A DNA stretch of 64,000 nucleotides. Origin: Streptomyces sp. NBC_01264 (GTDB lineage Bacteria; Actinomycetota; Actinomycetes; Streptomycetales; Streptomycetaceae). The position numbers were made by a program, and so were the translations under genes. A model generated the notes under the pieces. That model saw only the letters and a program-made list of their open reading frames with translations. It did no database searches and had not been told where the DNA came from. Below, piece by piece: positions 1 to 8,404 of the stretch (positions are counted from its first letter, which is position 1; the number at the start of each line of letters is the position of its first letter). The stretch spans positions 1,550,001-1,614,000 of the forward strand of contig NZ_JAPEOX010000001.1 of assembly GCF_026340675.1 (NCBI RefSeq), read 5' to 3'.

Positions 1-1154
1 ACGAGGGGAGCCAGGGAGAGCCGTACCCGGCCCAGGAACAGCTCCAGCTGCGCGGCGTGCGGCGCGGGGTCGGCGACCGGTGAGCCGGCGAGCCGGGCCG
101 CGGCCTCGGCCGTGCAGGTGCGCACGCAGCGCAGGGCGCGCTGGATCCACATGTCGTTGGTCGCGTGGGTGGTCACCGGGAGGACCAGGATCACGGCCAG
201 CCCGGCGCACACCGCGCCGACGGCCGTCTGCTCCAGGCGCAGGACGAGCAGACCCGGATCGAGAACGCCCAGCAGTCCGTAGAGCAGGCCGGCCATCACC
301 GTCACGGCCAGCATCATCCAGCTGTAGGACACGGCGGCGGTGTAGAAGATCCCGAAGACGCAGAGCGCCACGAGGGCGGCCGTGGGCGCCGGCGCCCCGT
401 TCAGCGGGATGGCGATCAGCAGGCCCGCGCCGATCCCGAACGCCGTGCCGAGGACCCGGCGGAAGCCGCGGACCAGGGTCTCGCCGCGCGAGGCGGTGTT
501 GACGAAGATCCACCAGGCGGTACCGACCGCCCAGTACCAGCGGTCCTCCGACAGGACCTGGCCGATGCCCAGCGCGACCGCGCAGGCGGCGGTGGCCTGG
601 AAGGCCTGGCGGGTGGTCGGCCGGGCCAGCCCGGTCCCGGGCGCGGCGGGCGGTACGGCGGCGGGCGGTACGCGGCGCTCGATCGGCCAGAGCACGAACC
701 GCACGGCGCCGGCCGAGAGGAGGGCCAGTCCGACGGCCGCGTAGAGCTCGGGCAGCTGCGCGGGCCGGGCGTGCAGGAACTGCGTGACGAAGAAGTTCAT
801 GAACGCGAAAATCCCCAGGGCGTGACCGCGCACCCCCCACCTGCGGGCGTAGACGCCGGCGAACACCACGGCGACGAACACCGCGTCGCGGGCGAGCGGT
901 ACGCCGTGCAGGGCGGTGGCCAGGGCCAGTACGGGGAAACCTGCGGCCGGCAGCAGGGCGGTGGTCACCCGCTGGGCGCGCACGGTCGAGTCGGTCACCG
1001 TGAAGAGGGCGAGCAGCGCCGCCAGTCCCCCGGTGATCGACGCGACGAGCGAGAGCCCGCAGAGCTCGGCCACGGCCACCGCGAGCCCGATGCCGATGAC
1101 GGCCCGCAACGCGTTCCTGAGTCTTGCCCGCCCCGGATCCGGAGCCACGAACAT
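1..1154 (-). CDS. FUSC family membrane protein (partial, left edge)
   Basis: The frame opens at an ATG at 1154 and stays open to base 1, so about 384 codons are visible and the C-terminus lies outside the window. The protein has two blocks of hydrophobic segments (about residues 13-155 and 180-315). The second block carries the FUSC signature region: tryptophans around YWAVGTAWW, then an arginine-rich GETLVRGFRRVLGT stretch. Known members (fusaric-acid resistance or aromatic-acid exporter type) are inner-membrane proteins proposed to export aromatic acids. No substrate can be read from the sequence. It is transcribed leftward and alone. The roughly 310 bases upstream (1155-1467) hold no gene, only its likely promoter region. 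Confidence 0.85.
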   Translation of the reverse strand, partial: MFVAPDPGRARLRNALRAVIGIGLAVAVAELCGLSLVASITGGLAALLALFTVTDSTVRAQRVTTALLPAAGFPVLALATALHGVPLARDAVFVAVVFAGVYARRWGVRGHALGIFAFMNFFVTQFLHARPAQLPELYAAVGLALLSAGAVRFVLWPIERRVPPAAVPPAAPGTGLARPTTRQAFQATAACAVALGIGQVLSEDRWYWAVGTAWWIFVNTASRGETLVRGFRRVLGTAFGIGAGLLIAIPLNGAPAPTAALVALCVFGIFYTAAVSYSWMMLAVTVMAGLLYGLLGVLDPGLLVLRLEQTAVGAVCAGLAVILVLPVTTHATNDMWIQRALRCVRTCTAEAAARLAGSPVADPAPHAAQLELFLGRVRLSLAPL

Positions 1155-1467
1155 CCTCTTCACGGCGGTGTGCCGCCCCCCTTGCGATGGAGCACGCCGG
1201 ACCCGTGGCCGCCCGGGGGTGGTGGGCGGTGCACGGGCACGGCGAAGGCGCCACGGTCCGGAGCGGCCTCGTTGCCGTCCGGCGCTGCGTGGCGCCGTAG
1301 ATACATGGATAGGACACAGATAAGCATCCGCAGGGGCAATGGCTCAAGTCGGACCGCCGTGGGTGGGCCATTGGTACAGCAATGGGCGGCGATCTTCGGC
1401 CACGGAGAGACCAACGGACCCGCGCGGCGGCGGAGCGGCGTTCGGGTCCCGGCGCGCGGTCGGCGGG
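1155..1467. other. Intergenic region upstream of the FUSC gene
   Basis: No coding sequence is supported here. The stretch around 1297-1345 is richer in A and T than its surroundings, as expected for the FUSC gene's promoter, but no clear -35/-10 pair was found. A short GC hairpin is visible at 1280-1297 (arms CGGCGC/GCGCCG). It also covers the 3' side of the universal stress protein gene. Confidence 0.5.
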
Positions 1468-1896
1468 TCAGTCCCCCGGAGCGTGCTCCGTCGGGACGCA
1501 CAGGACCGGGACCGGGGAGAGGTGCAGGAGTTTGTGCGGGGTGGATCCGAGCAGGGCCCCGCGGATCGGGCTGTCGCCCCAGCTCCCCACGATGATCACC
1601 CGGGCGTCGTGCCGTTCGGCGGCGTCGAGCAGCGCCTGGGCCGGTTTCGCGTCGGCCACCTCGATCGTGGACGGCACCCCCGCCTCGTCGGCGGCCTCCA
1701 CCGCCCGGGCGAGCGCACTGCGGCCGGCCTCCCGTACGGCCTCCCGGTGCGCGCGGTACTCCTCGCCGGTAGGGCCCGGGGCGGCGGCCCCGTAGACGAG
1801 GACGAGCGGCTCGCCGAAGGCGGCGGCCACCTCCAGGGCCACGCGCAGGGCGCGCTCGGCGCCGGGCGACTCGTCGTACCCGAGGACGACGGACAT
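1468..1896 (-). CDS. Universal stress protein (UspA family)
   Basis: A single-domain Usp of 142 residues. It starts MSVVLGYDESPGAERAL, with the usual early beta-strand and acidic residue. Near the C-terminus it carries the ATP-binding pattern G-x2-G-x9-G-S/T (GSWG, then GST nine residues later). Proteins with this motif bind ATP and act as stress or energy-state effectors in the cytoplasm. The ATG at 1896 is preceded by a purine-rich GGAGAGGAGC stretch that serves as a ribosome binding site. It is last in a leftward run (phosphatase, permease, Usp), 50 bases after the permease stop, so it may be co-transcribed with the permease. Usp domains are often linked to transporters of this kind. Confidence 0.9.
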   Translation of the reverse strand: MSVVLGYDESPGAERALRVALEVAAAFGEPLVLVYGAAAPGPTGEEYRAHREAVREAGRSALARAVEAADEAGVPSTIEVADAKPAQALLDAAERHDARVIIVGSWGDSPIRGALLGSTPHKLLHLSPVPVLCVPTEHAPGD

Positions 1897-1946
1897 CGGG
1901 GCTCCTCTCCGGCTTCCGGTCGGTGCTGCGGGGCTGTTCGGTGGTT

Positions 1947-3548
1947 TCAGCTGGGCGGGGAGCTGCGCGGAGAACCGGGCGGGGGCTTCCTGACCGCGTG
2001 CACCAGGGCCGGGTCGGCGACGCCGCGGCGCTCCTGCCAGAAGCGGCCGTCCCTGATCCGCCAGAAGCACATGACGAGCACGCCGACGACGGCGATGCCG
2101 ATCCCGATGACCAGCGGCGGGCCGAGTCCGAACCAGGAGACGCCGCCGGCCGAGTTCTCCGGGTCGGACATGTCGCCGACCGACTGCACGAGCAGCCAGG
2201 CCAGCAGGCCGGCGCCGACCACCGGGCCGAGCCCGATCAGCAGGAAGTTGTGCACGCTCTCCAGCAGGTGGCGCCGGTAGTACACGGCGCAGGCCAGGCC
2301 GGTGAGCGCGTAGTAGAAGGAGATCAGCAGGGACAGGGCGGTCAGGGAGTCCAGGAGGGCGTTCTCGCTGATCTGGTTGACAGCCAGGTACCAGACGATG
2401 GCGATGCCGGCCACCCACCAGGTGCTCACGTCCGGGGTCCGGAACCGGGGGTGGATGTGCGAGAGCTTCGGCGGCAGCGCGTGCCGGCGGGCCATGGACA
2501 GGGCGGTACGGGAGGCGGGGATGATCGTGGTCTGGGTGGAGGCGAGGGCGGAGGTGCAGACGGCGAGCAGGACCATCCAGTCCCAGCCGCCCATGACCTC
2601 GTGGGCGAGGACCGCGAAGACGGCCTCCTCCTCGCCGGCGTTCGCGGCGAGGAACTCCGTCCCGGCGTAGCCGACGACCGCGAAGCCGACGGACAGGTAC
2701 GTGACCAGCAGGACGACGGTGGACCAGATGCCGGCCTTGCCGGGTGCGGTGGCCGAGTTCTCGACCTCCTCGGTGAGGTTGACCGCCGACTCCCAGCCCC
2801 AGTAGATGAACACGCCGAGCAGCAGTCCGCCGGTGAGGGCGGCGCCGCCGGCGCCGAAGGGGTTGAGCCACTCGAGCGCGGGTCTGGTGCCGTCGAGGCT
2901 GCTGGTGCCGGCGTAGACGCGGTAGAGGGCGACCACGGCGAAGGCCAGCAGGAAGAAGACCTGGGCGAGGATCAGGACGTCCTGGAGCCGCGCCGACATC
3001 TCGGTGCCGATGACGCAGACGGCGGTCATGGCCAGGATCACGACGACGGTCAGGCTCTGGCGCAGTGCCTCGTTCGCCGCCCAGCCGTCGAGTCCGGCGG
3101 CGAGCAGTCCGAAGTGGACGGCCACGTCGGCCAGGGAACCGATGACGAGGACTCCGGTCATCGCGATGGCCCAGCCGCCGAGCCAGCCGGCCCAGGGGCC
3201 CATGGCGCGCGTCACCCAGGAGAAGGTGGTTCCGCAGTCCTGGTCGACCTTGTTGAGGTAGTAGAAGGCGGCGGCGATCAGCAGCATGGGGACGAAGGAG
3301 GCCAGCATGACGCCGGGGGCGTAGATGCCGGCGAGCGCGACGATCGGCCCGATGACCGCGGCCAGGGAGTAGGCGGGCGAGGTCGAGTTCAGGCCGATGA
3401 CGAGCGCGTCGAGGAAGCCGATCGCGTTGGCCTTGAGCCCGGGTTCCGCCTCCGCCGCGGGGTCCGTGGCCGTACTGGACCCCGGTTCCCGGTCCGGTGC
3501 CGGTTCCGGGGGCTCAGGGGGATCGCCGTCCGAGCCATCGTGGGCCAT
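1947..3548 (-). CDS. APC-superfamily amino acid permease
   Basis: A 533-residue polytopic membrane protein. After a hydrophilic, acidic and proline-rich N-terminus of about 45 residues come 12 or so hydrophobic segments. The first includes LNSTSPAYSLAAVIGP, the unwound helix-1 substrate site typical of APC transporters. It is predicted to import amino acids or amines by ion- or proton-coupled symport; the substrate is unknown. The ATG at 3548 is chosen because the amphipathic N-terminus fits homologues of this length. No strong Shine-Dalgarno sequence is visible, so a nearby GTG upstream is an alternative. It lies between the histidine phosphatase and the universal stress protein, all transcribed leftward. 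Confidence 0.88.
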   Translation of the reverse strand: MAHDGSDGDPPEPPEPAPDREPGSSTATDPAAEAEPGLKANAIGFLDALVIGLNSTSPAYSLAAVIGPIVALAGIYAPGVMLASFVPMLLIAAAFYYLNKVDQDCGTTFSWVTRAMGPWAGWLGGWAIAMTGVLVIGSLADVAVHFGLLAAGLDGWAANEALRQSLTVVVILAMTAVCVIGTEMSARLQDVLILAQVFFLLAFAVVALYRVYAGTSSLDGTRPALEWLNPFGAGGAALTGGLLLGVFIYWGWESAVNLTEEVENSATAPGKAGIWSTVVLLVTYLSVGFAVVGYAGTEFLAANAGEEEAVFAVLAHEVMGGWDWMVLLAVCTSALASTQTTIIPASRTALSMARRHALPPKLSHIHPRFRTPDVSTWWVAGIAIVWYLAVNQISENALLDSLTALSLLISFYYALTGLACAVYYRRHLLESVHNFLLIGLGPVVGAGLLAWLLVQSVGDMSDPENSAGGVSWFGLGPPLVIGIGIAVVGVLVMCFWRIRDGRFWQERRGVADPALVHAVRKPPPGSPRSSPPS

Positions 3549-3631
3549 GTACGCATCGTCACGCAGACGGCGGCCGCGCGCGAGGCGGGGCGGGGCGGGG
3601 TCGGAGTGGGCGGCGGGAGTGCTCGGCCCTA

Positions 3632-4333
3632 CTACTGAGGCGGGCGTTCCGCTTCGGGGACGGCCGTTCCCCGTGTCGGTGTGCCGGGGGTCGGTGTGCC
3701 CGGTGCATCCGGGGTCGGTGTCCCCGGGGGCCTCACGCCCCAGGGGCGGGAGTTCCAGCTCGCGATGACCGGCAGGCCGTGCTCCGTGGACAGGGCGCTG
3801 AAGGTCCCCGTCCGGAGCATGAAGAGCCGTCCGGCCTCGGGCGGCAGACCGAGGTAGCGGGCGGTCAGTACGCGCAGCAGGTGCCCGTGGGCGACCAGGA
3901 CGACATTGCCCCGGTCCTCGGCCAGTACCCCGGCCACCCGGGCCAGCACCCGGTCCGCGCGGGCGCCGACCTGGGCGGCGTTCTCGCCGGGGTGCTCCGC
4001 GTCCCCGGGCGGTACCCCGTCGGTCCACAGGGACCAGTCGGGGCGCTCGCGCTGGATGTCCGCGGTGGTGACGCCCTCGTAGCCGCCGTAGTCCCACTCG
4101 TACAGGTCGGGGTCCGTGACGCCACCGCTCAGGCCGGCGAGCTCGGCCGTGGCGGCGGCCCGGCGGAGCGGGCTGGTCAGCACCAGGGCCGGGTGCTTGT
4201 CCCGGAAGTACGCGAAGAGCGAGATGGCCTCTTCGACCCCGTGCGGGGTCAGCGGGACGTCGGTGCGCCCGGTGTGCCGCCCGGTCGCGCTCCAGGCGGT
4301 CTCGCCATGCCTCACCAGCAGCAGATCACTCAC
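3632..4333 (-). CDS. Histidine phosphatase family protein
   Basis: A 233-residue member of the phosphoglycerate-mutase-like superfamily. The catalytic RHG motif with its phospho-accepting histidine is at residues 8-10 (LLLVRHGETAWS). The partner arginine lies in SPLRRA, and the second catalytic histidine in VVLVAHGHLLRVL. Such enzymes dephosphorylate small metabolites or proteins; the substrate is not predictable. The last 35 or so residues are a low-complexity tail of Thr-Pro-Gly repeats, encoded by repeated GGGGTCGGTGT units at about 3674-3730. The tail lies beyond the catalytic domain and is probably disordered. It is first of three leftward genes. Confidence 0.88.
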   Translation of the reverse strand: MSDLLLVRHGETAWSATGRHTGRTDVPLTPHGVEEAISLFAYFRDKHPALVLTSPLRRAAATAELAGLSGGVTDPDLYEWDYGGYEGVTTADIQRERPDWSLWTDGVPPGDAEHPGENAAQVGARADRVLARVAGVLAEDRGNVVLVAHGHLLRVLTARYLGLPPEAGRLFMLRTGTFSALSTEHGLPVIASWNSRPWGVRPPGTPTPDAPGTPTPGTPTRGTAVPEAERPPQ

Positions 4334-4403
4334 TCTCCGGACCCTAGTCCCTGCGGCATGTCAGCGCCGGACGAGCGGGCCGGATCTGTCAGTGTCGGGG
4401 CTC

Positions 4404-5129
4404 ATGAGCCCCGGTTCCCGTACGACGCGGCCCGCGCTGCCCCTCCTGCTGCTGGTCCTGACCGTGGTGACCGGGCTGACCGAGGCGGTCAGCCTGCTGG
4501 CGCTGGGGCCCGTCTTCACCGCGATGCAGACGGGCAACGTGCTGTTCCTGGCCTTCGGCGTGGCCCACGCGGGCCCGGTGCCCTCGCTGGCGCCCGCCGT
4601 CTCGCTGTCTGCGTTCGCCCTGGGGGTGGCGTGCGGGGCCCGGCTGGAGGCCTTCGTGGAGAGCCGGGGCCGGCGCTGGTTCGTGACCGGACTGTCGGCC
4701 GAGGCCGTGCTGGTCCTGGCGGCCGCCGCCGCCGGATGGGGGTTGGCGCCTCGCTACGGAGCTCCTGGCGCCCGGCAGCTGCTGGTCTCCGCGGCCCTGT
4801 CGCTGGCGATGGGGATCCGGAACGTGACGAGCCTGCGGGTGAACCTGGCCGGGGTGCCGACCACCCTGGTGACCCGCTCGCTGACCTCCTTCCTCGGCGG
4901 CTCGGTCATCGGGCAGGACCGGGCCTTCGGGTACGGGACCGAGGCCTGGGTGCGGCGGGCCTGGTCGGTCGGCGCGATGTTCGCGGGCGGACTGGCCGGA
5001 GCCCTGCTCGTACGGACCGGCTGGCCGGTGGGGTGGCTGCTGCTGCCGGCCGCCGTACTGGTCCTGGCGGTGGCGCTGGTGTACCTGACCCAGCCGCTGA
5101 TGCACCCCGGCGGGGAGCCGTCGGGCTAG
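4404..5129 (+). CDS. DUF1275 (YoaK-type) membrane protein
   Basis: A 241-residue integral membrane protein with about six hydrophobic helices. The conserved motif TGNVLFLAFG sits near residue 45, and a run GIRNVTSLRV sits in the middle. Both are hallmarks of the DUF1275/YoaK family, whose function is not established. The start at 4404 follows a divergent gap from the phosphatase. An in-frame GTG at 4392 is an alternative. The gene stands alone, with the ECF sigma gene beginning 80 bases downstream in the same direction. Confidence 0.85.
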   Translation: MSPGSRTTRPALPLLLLVLTVVTGLTEAVSLLALGPVFTAMQTGNVLFLAFGVAHAGPVPSLAPAVSLSAFALGVACGARLEAFVESRGRRWFVTGLSAEAVLVLAAAAAGWGLAPRYGAPGARQLLVSAALSLAMGIRNVTSLRVNLAGVPTTLVTRSLTSFLGGSVIGQDRAFGYGTEAWVRRAWSVGAMFAGGLAGALLVRTGWPVGWLLLPAAVLVLAVALVYLTQPLMHPGGEPSG

Positions 5130-5160
5130 GTGGTCTCCTCCAGCCGGGAGAAAACGCTGC

Positions 5161-5190
5161 GGAAACGGTGCAAGTTGGCTGCGGGTGCCG
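5161..5190 (+). promoter_or_regulatory. Candidate ECF-type promoter upstream of the sigma gene
   Basis: GGAAACGG (5161-5168) and GGTGCCG (5184-5190) are separated by 15 bases and lie 19 bases upstream of the sigma-factor ATG. A very similar pair, GGAAACGG and GGTACCG with a 14-base spacer, occurs in front of the divergent SDR-photolyase-litR operon (9950-9978, minus strand). The -35-like element resembles the GGAAC class recognised by ECF sigma factors. Assignment as an autoregulated promoter is inference. Confidence 0.3.
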
Positions 5191-5209
5191 TTCCCGCGAG
5201 GCTCGGGGC

Positions 5210-5797
5210 ATGGACGACCAGGACGGCGCGCGGCTGGCGGCGGGTTTCGCGGCGGGCGACGAGGAGTGCGTGGCGGCGGTCTACCGGCGCTGGCGGCCGC
5301 TGGTGCACGCGCTCGCGCGGCGCGCGCTCGGCGACGAGCGGGAGGCCGAGGACGTGACCCAGCAGGTCTTCCTCGCCGCATGGCGGGGCCGCGGCGGGTA
5401 CCGGCCCGGGCCGGGCGGCCTCGGGGCCTGGCTTACCGGCATCACCCGGCACAAGGTGGCCGACGCCCTGGAGGCCCGCACCCGGCGGGCCCGGGCGGCC
5501 CTGGCCGCCGCGCGGGTGTGCACCCAGGTCCGGCCGGAACCGGAGCCGGGACCGGAACGGGCCGTGGAACGGGTCCTGCTGCTCGGCGAGCTGGCCCGGC
5601 TGCCATCGGCGCAGCAGCGGGTGCTGCGGCTGGCCTTCTACGCCGACCTGACCCAGTCGCAGATCGCGGACCGCACCGGGCTCCCGCTGGGCACCGTCAA
5701 GAGCCACATGAGGCGGGCGCTGCACGTCCTGCGGCAGTCCCTGGAGCCTTCCCTCGCGCATTCCCCGGAGCACCGGGTGCCACAACCGATTCGATGA
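5210..5797 (+). CDS. ECF (sigma-70 family) RNA polymerase sigma factor
   Basis: A 195-residue two-domain ECF sigma factor. Region 2 (about residues 20-60) binds the core enzyme and the -10 element and includes REAEDVTQQVFLAAWRG. Region 4 (about residues 125-180) holds the -35-binding helix-turn-helix LTQSQIADRTGLPLGTVKSHMRRAL. No zinc-finger anti-sigma gene sits beside it, which is the common partner of ECF factors. Its neighbour is instead a convergent MerR/cobalamin regulator. In Streptomyces coelicolor the ECF factor LitS is paired with LitR in light-induced carotenoid production, and the arrangement here resembles that. Its last 34 codons overlap the 3' end of the opposite-strand regulator gene by 101 bases. 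That it drives the adjacent photolyase and lipid operons is inference. Confidence 0.88.
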   Translation: MDDQDGARLAAGFAAGDEECVAAVYRRWRPLVHALARRALGDEREAEDVTQQVFLAAWRGRGGYRPGPGGLGAWLTGITRHKVADALEARTRRARAALAAARVCTQVRPEPEPGPERAVERVLLLGELARLPSAQQRVLRLAFYADLTQSQIADRTGLPLGTVKSHMRRALHVLRQSLEPSLAHSPEHRVPQPIR

Positions 5798-6806
5798 CGG
5801 CCAGCCCCGAGCGGAGCCCGAACAGCCGCTCGGCGCGGGCGGGCGGGGCCGCGGCCCCGGATCCCCAGCCGGGTCCGGCGAGCAGCAGCGCCGAGTGGCC
5901 GCGAGCACCGCGCGGCCCCCACTCGATGCCCGCCACCGCACTGGCCAGTGCGGCGTCAGCGGTGGTGCGGGACTGCGCCCACAGGACGACGGCCCGCGGA
6001 CCCGTGCGCCGGACGGCCTCGCACAGGGCGTCGGCGGGCAGGGCCGCACCGAACATCCGCACCGGCAGGGCCCGTTCACCGAGGGCGGCGGCCAACGCCT
6101 CCATCGGCAGGCTGTGTTGCTCCCCGGGAGTGCAGGCCAGCAGCACGGGCGGGGCGGGCACCGGCCCCGGGGCGGGGAGCGCGTCCGGGGCGGGCCGGAT
6201 CCGGTGCAGGGCCGCGGAGACGTACCAGGACAGGAGGTGCTCGACCTCGACGTAACGCTCCCCCGCCGAAGCCCACTTGCGGCCCACGGCGTGCAGGGTC
6301 GGCGCGATGACCTCTTCCCAGGCGGTGACCGGGCCCAGTTCCGCGAGCACGGACGCCAGCAGGTCCTCCACGGCCGGCGCGTCCAGTCTTACGGCGGCCC
6401 GCGCGAGCCCCCTGCACTCCGGGCGGACGTCCCCGAGGCGCAGCGCGCGGGGCCCTCCGGGGGCCGGGGCGGCGGGAGCGGCTGCGGGCGGGCCGTCCGG
6501 GGCGACTCCGCGGGCCACCCGGGCGGCTTCCGACGGGGGTGCGCCCTGGGCGGTGAGCCGGCACATCAGTTCCAGCCGGGCGATGTCCTCGGGGGTCCAG
6601 CGCCGGTGCCGGCCCGCTTCGCGGCGGTCCGGGCCGATGGCGTAGCGGCGCTCCCAGGAGCGCAGCGTGGTCGGTGAGACCCCGAGGCGCCGGGCGACCG
6701 CCCCCGTGCCGAGGGCGACGGGCGGGGGCTGCTGCGCCGGCGGGGGCTGCGAGGGTCCGGACTCCACCGTTCCACCGTACGGCGCGGCGGGGCGGCCGAG
6801 GGTCAC
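5697..6806 (-). CDS. litR: MerR-family regulator with cobalamin-binding domain (LitR/CarH type)
   Basis: About 369 residues. The N-terminal MerR winged helix (around residues 25-85) reads AVARRLGVSPTTLRSWERRY. A middle helical domain contains KWASAGERYVEVEHLL, matching the W...EH signature over the upper cobalamin face, but with ten rather than nine residues between W and EH. The C-terminal Rossmann domain has GEQHSLP, corresponding to the ExH motif that supplies the cobalt-ligating histidine. In CarH/LitR proteins adenosylcobalamin makes a light-sensitive tetrameric repressor. The GTG at 6806 overlaps the photolyase stop (GTGA), implying translational coupling; an in-frame GTG at 6767 is an alternative. 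It is last in the SDR-phr-litR operon. The 3' end overlaps the sigma gene antisense for 101 bases. Confidence 0.85.
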   Translation of the reverse strand: MTLGRPAAPYGGTVESGPSQPPPAQQPPPVALGTGAVARRLGVSPTTLRSWERRYAIGPDRREAGRHRRWTPEDIARLELMCRLTAQGAPPSEAARVARGVAPDGPPAAAPAAPAPGGPRALRLGDVRPECRGLARAAVRLDAPAVEDLLASVLAELGPVTAWEEVIAPTLHAVGRKWASAGERYVEVEHLLSWYVSAALHRIRPAPDALPAPGPVPAPPVLLACTPGEQHSLPMEALAAALGERALPVRMFGAALPADALCEAVRRTGPRAVVLWAQSRTTADAALASAVAGIEWGPRGARGHSALLLAGPGWGSGAAAPPARAERLFGLRSGLAVIESVVAPGAPGNARGKAPGTAAGRAAPASCGS

Positions 6807-8197
6807 TCGGATCCCTGTCCCGCATCGCGGCCCCGGCGGAAGCGGTCCAGCCCGTCGGCGAGGCCGACCACCGGGTCGGGGTAGTCGTAGGCGGCCCGTT
6901 CCAGGCCGGGGAGCCGCCAGGGCTCGTGCACGCGCGGCGCCGGGAGTCCGGCCAGTTCGGGGACCCAGCGGTGGACGTAGCCGCCGTCGGGGTCGTAACG
7001 CAGGCCCTGACGCACCGGGTTGAGGACCCGGTTGGGGCGGGTGTCGGTGCCCGTGCCCGCCGCCCACTGCCAGTTGAGCTGGTTGTTGGCGAGGTCCCCG
7101 TCGACGAGGAGGTCCATGAAGTGGCGGGCTCCGACGCGCCAGTCGACGTACAGGGTCTTGGTGAGGAAGCTCGCCACCAGCAGTCGGCCGCGGTTGTGCA
7201 TCCAGCCCTCGTGGGCCAGTTGGCGCATGGCCGCGTCCACGACCGGGTAGCCGGTGCGGCCCTCCTTCCAGGCCCGGATCTCCTCCTCGGCGGCGGGTCC
7301 GGTGCGCCAGCGGTCGCCGCGGTCCCGGTAGTCCGCGGCGGCGGCGGCCGGCCTGGCGGCGAGCACCTGGTGGTGGAAGTCGCGCCAGCACAGCTGCCGT
7401 ACGAAGGCCTCCGCACCGGGACCACCGGGGCCGGGGCCACCGGCTGCGCGGGCCCGGTGGACGGCCTCGGTGGGCGAGAGCGTGCCGAAGTGCAGGTGCG
7501 GGGAGAGCCGGGAGGTGGCGTCGCCGGCCAGGTCGTCGTGGGTCTCGGCGTAGCGCTCGATGCCCGAGCGCAGCCACCGGGCCAGCAGCCGGCGCGCCTC
7601 GGGCTCGCCGCCGGGGGCGAGCCCCGGGGAGGTGCCGGTGACGGCGGCGCGCTCGGGCAGGGGCTCGGAGTGGATCGCGTCGGGCACCGGGACGGCGCGG
7701 GGCGCGGGTGCGGCGGCCCGCAGGGGGTGCTCGGACCAGTGGCGGTGGTACGGGGTGAAGACGGCGAAGTGGTCGGCGCCGGACCCGGTGGGGGTGACGG
7801 CCCCGGGGGCGACCGCGGTGATCACCGCGTCGTGGACGTGGAACCGCCGTCCCTCGGCTTCGAGTGCCTCGCGCAGGCGCTCCTCCCGCGCGTGGGCGTA
7901 GGCGCTGACCCCGGCCGCCATGTGCACCTCGTCGGCGTCGGCCTCCCGTACGACCGCCATGGTCGCCGCGACCGGGTCGCCGGACCGCACGACGAGCCGG
8001 CCACCGCGGGAGCGCAGCCCGGCGTCGAGTCCGGCGAGACAGTCGGCGAGGAAGGCGAGCCGGTTGGGCGGGGCGGCGACCGCCGGGTCACGCACGAAGA
8101 GCGGCACGACCTGCCCGGAGGAGGACAGGGCCGCCCGCAGCGGCGGATGGTCGTGCAGCCGGAGGTCGGAGGTGTACAGCACCACCGCGACGTTCAT
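6803..8197 (-). CDS. phr: Deoxyribodipyrimidine photo-lyase
   Basis: A 464-residue class I CPD photolyase/cryptochrome-family protein that repairs UV-induced cyclobutane pyrimidine dimers using blue light. An N-terminal antenna domain begins MNVAVVLYTSDLRLHDHPPL. The C-terminal FAD domain includes SRLSPHLHFGTLS, WKEGRTGYPVVDAAM, the WMHNRGR loop, and VDWR and LNWQW. The tryptophans in these last motifs match the electron-transfer chain. A GGAG site sits about 8 bases before the ATG. The gene follows the SDR gene by 207 bases and overlaps the litR start by 4 bases. Light-regulated litR operons commonly include a photolyase, which supports a photoprotection role for the island. Confidence 0.95.
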   Translation of the reverse strand: MNVAVVLYTSDLRLHDHPPLRAALSSSGQVVPLFVRDPAVAAPPNRLAFLADCLAGLDAGLRSRGGRLVVRSGDPVAATMAVVREADADEVHMAAGVSAYAHAREERLREALEAEGRRFHVHDAVITAVAPGAVTPTGSGADHFAVFTPYHRHWSEHPLRAAAPAPRAVPVPDAIHSEPLPERAAVTGTSPGLAPGGEPEARRLLARWLRSGIERYAETHDDLAGDATSRLSPHLHFGTLSPTEAVHRARAAGGPGPGGPGAEAFVRQLCWRDFHHQVLAARPAAAAADYRDRGDRWRTGPAAEEEIRAWKEGRTGYPVVDAAMRQLAHEGWMHNRGRLLVASFLTKTLYVDWRVGARHFMDLLVDGDLANNQLNWQWAAGTGTDTRPNRVLNPVRQGLRYDPDGGYVHRWVPELAGLPAPRVHEPWRLPGLERAAYDYPDPVVGLADGLDRFRRGRDAGQGSE

Positions 8198-8404
8198 GGG
8201 TTTCGCTCCGCGTGGGGGATGTGGGGAGGGACTGTCACGAGGTACTTCGCCACCGACCCCCCTCCCGGATGCGATGGCGCTGCCGCGCGGCGCCGAAGGC
8301 CCTCCGGGGCCGCCCCCCTGCCCCGCCACGGCCGCCGAGGGACGGCCTGGGGCCCGGGGGGCGTACGGGGCTCGAGGCGGCGGGCGCCGCCCCCGCCCAC
8401 GGGG

